Program-made: the position numbers and the translations under genes | Shown here: positions 60,130-64,000 of the stretch, piece after piece | Position numbering within the stretch: position 1 is the stretch's first letter | Layout of the letters: every line of letters begins with the position of its first letter | Assembly: GCA_905221605.1 (NCBI GenBank) | Contig: CAJNDS010002157.1 | Coordinates: forward strand, 1,124,501 to 1,188,500 | From: Symbiodinium natans | Lineage: Eukaryota; Sar; Dinophyceae; Suessiales; Symbiodiniaceae | Direction of reading: 5' to 3' | DNA length: 64,000 bases | The notes under the pieces: generated by a model | What the model was told of the DNA's origin: nothing | Database searches by the model: none | What the model saw: the letters and a program-made list of their open reading frames with translations, nothing else

Positions 60130-60245
60130 CACGCAGGACTTGCGTCTTGCTGTCGATCTCTGGACTTCGCCATCATCTCTGAAGATCGGACGTCTCAAGG
60201 TACCCAGCGACTCCCTCACCCTTGAACTACATGGCATGCTTTAGA
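60130..60245 (+). CDS. Possible plus-strand C-terminal exon
   Basis: Reads QDLRLAVDLWTSPSSLKIGR then LKVPSDSLTLELHGML and a stop. The minus strand is open in pieces only (VAGYLETSDLQR; PEIDSKTQVLRDL). Confidence 0.35.
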
Positions 60246-60365
60246 GTTAGGGTTTAGGGTCTCGGGTTTGGCATGTAGGGTTTAGGGAGTAGGTTAAGGG
60301 GTTTAGAAGCTTTCCGGAAGTAAATTCCAGGGCATGAGGAGTCACAGGGCGAGGCCCCGACTCAC

Positions 60366-60472
60366 CAGAAGCATACAAAATTCAGGGCTTCCTGGCAAGT
60401 GGGGCTTAAACGCGAGCACGGTTGGCTCTTTGGAGACCCTCAACTGGAAGCCGTGCTTCGCACGGAAGCGGC
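60366..60472 (-). CDS. 107-nt exon, near the 5' end of zone G5
   Basis: TTGCGAG|GC to CTTCTG|GTGAGT, reading RFRAKHGFQLRVSKEPTVLA then FKPHLPGSPEFCMLL. Strong donor. Confidence 0.6.
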
Positions 60473-60607
60473 CTCGCAATCCCCGCTTTAGGGTGTAGGG
60501 TTTAGGGTTAGGGTTTGGGGTTTAGGGTTTAGGGTTTAGGGTCTAGGGTTTAGGGTTTAGAGTTTCGGGCCATGGAGCCAGCAGATGCCGAGGGACTTCG
60601 GACTTCG

Positions 60608-60672
60608 TCACAGGTCCTCCTTACGGTCGCTGCGGTGCAGCTGCATGAAGTGCACCTTGTTCAGGGCGATGG
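60608..60672 (-). CDS. C-terminal exon with stop, zone G6
   Basis: After ATTGCAG| reads IALNKVHFMQLHRSDRKEDL and TGA (60608-60610). Ends the gene to the right, probably tandem copy A. Confidence 0.6.
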
Positions 60673-60979
60673 CTGCAATGGGGTTTAGGGTTTAGGGTTA
60701 GGGTTTAGGGTTTAGGGTTTAGGGTTTAGGGTTTAGGGTTTAGGGTTTAGGGTTTAGGGTTTAGGGTTTAGGGTTCAGGGTTTAGGGTTTAGGGTTTAGG
60801 GTTTAGGGTTTAGGGTTCAGGGCTTAGGGTTGAAGATTAGGGGGGGTTCGGGGACAAGATTGGAAAGCTCTCTGGAAGTTAAGGACTACGAAAGCTATGA
60901 TTCCACTCCACAAGACAGAGAAGAAGTCGGTCAAACAGGTGCTTCCCAAAGTGGGGGGGGGGGGGAGGGGGGGCACCAT

Positions 60980-61442
60980 TTCTGTACCCCAGAAAAAGCA
61001 TGATCTTCGTTGACAGTCGTTGACAGCGCCACAAAACCCATCCCCTAGTTTTTGGGAAACCCTCCAAATCCTGCCGAGGAGCCGTGTCCCAGTAAGCTTG
61101 CGACTGGTGCGCCTCATCCTTCACCTGCAAGTTGGACTGGCCGAGGCTGTGGGCGTGGTGCCCGTGGCGATGCGGATGCCACCCCCAGCCCGCAAAGCCA
61201 TGGTGCGGATGGGCGGCGGGCGCCGCGGGCTCGGGATCCTGTATCTCCCCCGGTAGATCCTCCGCCTCATCCTGCTCCTCCGCCGGTGGATCCTCAGCCT
61301 CCTGCCCATCCTCCTGTGCTCCATCCCCGGAACGATCATGTACCTTTGTTTGCTGCACACAGGTTCCCCCAACAACAACGCTTGCTTCTTGCAGGGTGGC
61401 TTGGGGCCTTGAGCATCTGTTTCGCATAGGAGGACCCCTCAC
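60980..61442 (-). CDS. Tandem gene family copy A: acidic and His-rich protein, uninterrupted
   Basis: Acidic part (EDGQEAEDPPAEEQDEAEDL) runs straight into QDPEPAAPAAHPHHGFAGWG and WHPHRHGHHAHSLGQSNLQV. The His/Trp-rich segment is shared with 61560-61761 and 63325-63470. Here the GAGATACAG|GATCCC site (61238/61239) carries no intron, unlike copies B and C. Function unknown; His/Asp/Glu clusters suggest metal binding. The 3' boundary before the TTTAGGG/poly-C stretch is approximate. Confidence 0.6.
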
Positions 61443-61559
61443 GCCCGGAGTTTAGAAAGTTTAGAAGCGCCAGCTCAACATTGCTACAACTTGCTGGGGC
61501 CAAGGCTGCAACAAGCTGAAGTTCAAACGCGGGTTTAGGTTGGGGTTGAACCCAGACTC

Positions 61560-61761
61560 TGAGTTAGAGTTGGCTTCAACAACGACATCGAAGTGCACGT
61601 CTGCAATACCCAGCAGAAATAGTGGCCGGCTCATAATCACATTGCTGCCCAGGAGCCTCATGCATGTGGGCTTCAGGCTGGCGAAAGGCGTGGTGGTGAA
61701 GCGGGTGCCACCTCCATCCCCCATGGTGCGGATTGAAGGCGTCCGACGCTGGCTCGGGATC
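61560..61761 (-). CDS. Tandem copy B, His-rich exon
   Basis: Starts after GCGCAG|GAT and reads DPEPASDAFNPHHGGWRWHP then LHHHAFRQPEAHMHEAPGQQ. Paralogous to copies A and C. Preceded by a telomere-repeat intron (61762-62044). Confidence 0.6.
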
Positions 61762-62044
61762 CTGCGCGTAGGGTTTAGGGTTTAGGGTTTAGGGTTTAGG
61801 GTTTAGGGTTGAGAGTTGAGGGTTTAGGGTTGAGGGTTGAGGGTTGAGGGTTGAGGGTGGAGGGTTGAGGGTTGAGGGTTGAGGGTAGAGGGTTGAGGGT
61901 TTAGGGTTTAGGGTTTAGTAGGGTTTAGGGTTTAGGGTTTAGGGTTTAGGGTTTAGGGTTTAGGGTTTAGGGTTTAGGGTTTAGGGTTTAGGGTTTAGGG
62001 TTTAGGGTTTAGGGTTTAGGGTTTAGGGTTTAGGGCTTAGGGTC
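61762..62044 (-). other. Telomere-repeat intron of copy B, absent from copy A
   Basis: 283 bp of TTGAGGG and TTTAGGG units between GGGG|GACCC and CGCAG|GATCCC, phase 0. In copy A the flanking sequences are contiguous. Confidence 0.65.
61800..61905 (+). repeat. TTGAGGG-homogenised telomere variant array
   Basis: About twelve GGGTTGA units inside the copy B intron, next to pure TTTAGGG. Confidence 0.85.
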
Positions 62045-62140
62045 CCCCAGTGGCCCCGCCTCCTCCTCCTCCTCCTCCTCCTCATCCACACCGGGCTCCT
62101 GCTCCTCCGCGTCCTCTGCCTCATCCACGGAGTGATGCCC
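62045..62140 (-). CDS. Tandem copy B, acidic exon
   Basis: Reads HHSVDEAEDAEEQEPGVDEE then a Glu run (CTC repeat on the plus strand) and AGPLG. Phase 0 donor joins DPEPAS of the next exon. Confidence 0.55.
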
Positions 62141-62344
62141 GCTTTTCCTAGGATGGCCCTGAAGACCCTCTGAAAAAAATTCCTGAATGTGATCCTCTTA
62201 AACCCAATATAAGGGAAAGTAAAAAAAGAATTCGTTTAGGGCCTACTCAGTAGCCCTAAACCCTAAACCCTAAACCCTAAACCCTAAACCCTAAACCCTA
62301 AAACCCTAAAACCCTAAAACCCTAAATCCTTACCTAGTTTCCAA

Positions 62345-62450
62345 GGGCTGCTCCAAGGGCTCCTCCAGGAATGCCACCCTTCCTCCGGCTTGCCAGCCAG
62401 GGCTTTCGGCTCCCAGGGTTCCTGCGACTGGTCGCCTCCAGCCTTTCTTG
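62345..62450 (-). CDS. Tandem copy B, upstream exon
   Basis: Reads GGDQSQEPWEPKALAGKPEE then GWHSWRS, paralogous to SREPWEPKALAGQ in copy C (63618-63750). Confidence 0.55.
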
Positions 62451-62537
62451 CTGCATTAGGGTTTAGGGTTTAGGGTTTAGGGTTTAGGGTTTAGGGTTTA
62501 GGGTTTAGGGTTTAGGGTTTAGGGGTTTAGGGTTAGT

Positions 62538-62622
62538 AGGGAAGGAGGGAATGAGGTGCCCTATATCATCCCTCAAAGGGTATATATAGGAGGATATAGG
62601 GTACCTCGTTCCCTCCTTCCCT
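62538..62622. mobile_element. 85-bp near-perfect hairpin element
   Basis: AGGGAAGGAGGGAATGAGGT and its inverted copy with three mismatches over about 33 bp. The loop is TCAAAGGGTATATATAG-like. Confidence 0.7.
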
Positions 62623-62639
62623 GCCAACCAACAGTAAGT

Positions 62640-63320
62640 TCTTGCTGCACACGGGTTTTTGCGAGGTCTATTTCGCAAAATACACCCCCCCCCCCCCCTT
62701 TCCCCGCCTGCCCCAGAGTGTTGAGTCTGAGGCGAGACCAAGGATGTAGCAACTTGAGCTTGAAAATAATAAACACTCGCACATTCAAATCTATTCTTAA
62801 AAAGAAAAAGGATGCCGACAGCCGACGACGACCCCGGCGACGACCCCGACCGCCGCCGCAGCTAACCCAATTGATTGGTCGGTTGCTGGTGCAAAAAATC
62901 CCAGCAGTCACCTGCCGCCAACCCGCCGAGCCCACACAGACAAACACAAACAGGGCATATACAGAAGACCGAAGATGCACAAACACGCAGACACGCACTT
63001 CACTAGTCTTGTGATTGCCATCGATCTTGCACATGCTCACGCACAGCATGTCGGGCAAAGGTTATCGAAGAGGAGGAGGAGGAGGAGGAAGAGGAGGAGG
63101 AAGTGGAAGTGGAAGTGGAGGTAGAAGACGGATAATGAGGGGCGTTTTATTGTGTGAATATGTTGGTGGGCTCAGGCTTGCACTGGCAAGGATGCTTTAG
63201 GTCCCTGACATGAGTATGATGTAGAGCCCGCTACAGCCAACTGCCGTACACAACGCCCTAAGCATCGCAACTCTTTCTTTTGCTAAACATGAAACAGCAG
63301 GTGCGTCTTCACAGATCTGG
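62640..63320. other. Telomere-repeat-free block, probably intergenic
   Basis: About 680 bp between tandem copies B and C with CGACGACCCCG- and GGAGGA-type simple repeats (63066-63125). A plus-strand frame from an ATG at 63048 (MSGKGYRRGGGGGGRGGG..., stop at 63198) and a long minus frame exist, but both follow the simple repeats, so neither is called. It may hold the copy B promoter. Confidence 0.4.
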
Positions 63321-63324
63321 GGGA

Positions 63325-63470
63325 GGGGCCGAAGTGCACATCTGCAATATGAGCTCAGCAGAATAGCGACAAGGTTGCTGCCTAGGAGCCTGGCGAAAGG
63401 CGTGATGGTGACGCGGGTGCCACCTCCATCCCCCGTGGTGCGGATTGGTGGCGGCCGGTGCTTCTGGATC
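63325..63470 (-). CDS. Tandem copy C, His-rich exon
   Basis: Starts after GGAGCAG|GAT and reads DPEAPAATNPHHGGWRWHPR then HHHAFRQAPRQQPCRY. Paralogous to copies A and B. Confidence 0.6.
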
Positions 63471-63617
63471 CTGCTCCTAGGGTTTAGGGTTTAGGGTTTC
63501 GGGTTTAGGGTATAGGGTTTAGGGTTTAGGGTTTAGGGTTTAGGGTTTAGGGTTTAGGGCTTAGGGCTGAGGGCTTAGGCCTTAGGGCTTCGGGCTTAGG
63601 GCTTAGGGTTTAGGCTC
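63471..63617 (-). other. Telomere-repeat intron of copy C, absent from copy A
   Basis: 147 bp of TTTAGGG and variants between GGGGAG|GAGCC and GGAGCAG|GATCC, phase 0. GGAG flanks both ends, a possible target duplication. Confidence 0.65.
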
Positions 63618-63750
63618 CTCCCCCTCGGGCTCCGCCTCCTGCTCATCCACCGGGGGCGGCTGGCCAGCGAGGGCTTTCGGTTCCCAGGGCTCGCGTGACT
63701 CACCCTCGACCGGCGCGCTCATGGAAGAGTCTCCATCTGCCTTCGTGGTG
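63618..63750 (-). CDS. Tandem copy C, acidic N-terminal exon
   Basis: Reads SAPVEGESREPWEPKALAGQ then PPPVDEQEAEPEGE. An in-frame ATG at 63721 precedes SAPVEG, but the frame is open further upstream, so the start is uncertain. Confidence 0.55.
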
Positions 63751-63759
63751 TTCCAAAAT

Positions 63760-64000
63760 CTAAGCAATATTCAACATACCCCTTGGGCATACCCCATAGA
63801 AGAAATGAAGGAGTATGGTAGAATCCTTCCCTACATTCTCCTTCTAGAGGTTAAGGGGTGTGGGTCTGGGGTACGTGGAATTTCTCTTAGACAAAAGTGC
63901 CACTGGAGCCCTAAACCCTGCATCCCAAACCCCAGACAAAAGATCAGCTTACAGAGCTTAGGGTATAGGGTTTAGGGCTTAGAGTTTAGGGTGTAGGGTT
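63760..64000. other. Unassigned end of window
   Basis: 63780-63900 contains ATACCCCTTGGGCATACCCC and related low-copy sequence with no clear exon. Telomere-type repeats resume at 63900-64000. Confidence 0.3.

Larger units (their letters stand above)
1..64000. repeat. Interspersed telomere-type (TTTAGGG/CCCTAAA) arrays across the whole window
   Basis: Short to medium arrays (about 15 to 380 bp) of TTTAGGG or its complement recur every few hundred bases and change orientation dozens of times, so this is not one terminal array. Long pure tracts include 1612-1770, 4822-4910, 7329-7488, 18836-18915, 27596-27745, 29510-29680, 32161-32300, 34713-34790, 35629-35745, 38003-38346, 39602-39726, 41376-41485, 52640-53022, 54726-54840, 56500-56640 and 61912-62040. 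Most lie between exon-like islands and are read here as intron sequence. Open frames inside them (VWGLGFRV-type translations) are artefacts of the repeat. Confidence 0.95.

Noticed and set aside
63048-63200. Plus-strand frame starting MSGKGYRRGGGG, resembling a histone H4 N-terminus
   Set aside because: The resemblance is limited to the first few residues; the rest is a GGAGGA simple repeat and the C-terminus has no histone fold.
1-64000. A true chromosome end or subtelomere made of one telomeric array
   Set aside because: The repeat changes orientation dozens of times, is split by exons and transposons, and never forms an uninterrupted terminal array.
1-64000. Plant nuclear DNA, because plants also use TTTAGGG
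   Set aside because: GC and GA donors with an AG|G rule, very short exons, one-strand gene order and the copia pol architecture fit dinoflagellates much better. I cannot run a taxonomic search to prove it.
1-64000. Dinoflagellate spliced-leader RNA genes, tRNAs or 5S rRNA
   Set aside because: I looked for the spliced-leader core, for tRNA B-box-like motifs with a matching cloverleaf, and for 5S internal control motifs, and found none I could support.

Overview
ORGANISM. The window looks like dinoflagellate nuclear DNA, most likely a Symbiodiniaceae/Suessiales-type genome. The reasons are: TTTAGGG telomere-type repeats throughout; short minus-strand exons bounded by AG|G with GT, GC and GA donors, a splice pattern known from dinoflagellates; an 11-kb Ty1/copia element of the kind abundant in those genomes; and almost all genes on one strand. 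No species is claimed.

LAYOUT. The sequence alternates between arrays of TTTAGGG/CCCTAAA and non-telomeric islands. Two kinds of island occur. GC-rich islands of 30-200 bp, usually flanked CCCTAAA-island-TTTAGGG, read on the minus strand as exon-sized open frames with AG|G edges. The other islands, flanked TTTAGGG-island-CCCTAAA, hold short inverted-repeat (MITE-like) elements and dispersed repeats. My main reading is that the window holds several minus-strand multi-exon genes whose introns are made largely of telomere-type repeats.

BEST-SUPPORTED GENE. A secreted CAP/SCP-domain protein runs from 35222 down to 31678. Nine exons splice in phase into one 858-nt reading frame (285 residues plus stop) across eight introns, seven of them with clear telomere-type repeats. 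Other 3' ends (stop codons) are at 25151, 37421, 45091 and 60608. Approximate gene zones are: 0.09-24.7 kb (possibly more than one gene), 25.15-31.5 kb, 31.68-35.22 kb (CAP), 35.5-37.4 kb, 37.42-41.7 kb, 45.09-60.5 kb, and a tandem family of His-rich/acidic proteins at 60.6-63.75 kb. In that family two copies have a telomere-repeat intron at a site where the third is uninterrupted.

MOBILE DNA. 7489-18519 is a very recent copia insertion in a telomeric array: two identical 334-bp LTRs, 5-bp TAGGG target duplication, a primer site matching the anticodon arm of initiator tRNA-Met, and a polypurine tract. Its pol is unusual. A 2OG-Fe(II) dioxygenase-like domain (H-x-D...H...R) lies between integrase and reverse transcriptase, and a membrane segment follows RNase H. 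The frame is interrupted about five times. 51066-52400 is a 5'-truncated plus-strand LINE ending in RNase H, with a tail that runs into CCCTAAAA repeats.

NON-CODING RNA. 42334-44918 is a tandem array with eleven copies of a 78-79 bp core. On the minus strand each core reads as a two-guide box C/D snoRNA. The guide next to box D pairs with the universal P-loop of the large-subunit rRNA, placing the predicted methylation on the G equivalent to E. coli G2251. The D'-adjacent guide pairs with rRNA 32 nt downstream. The array lies directly downstream of a minus-strand gene end.

LIMITS. Exon calls come from reading frames and splice edges by eye. Phase continuity was fully checked only for the CAP gene. 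Exon ends marked approximate could move by several bases.
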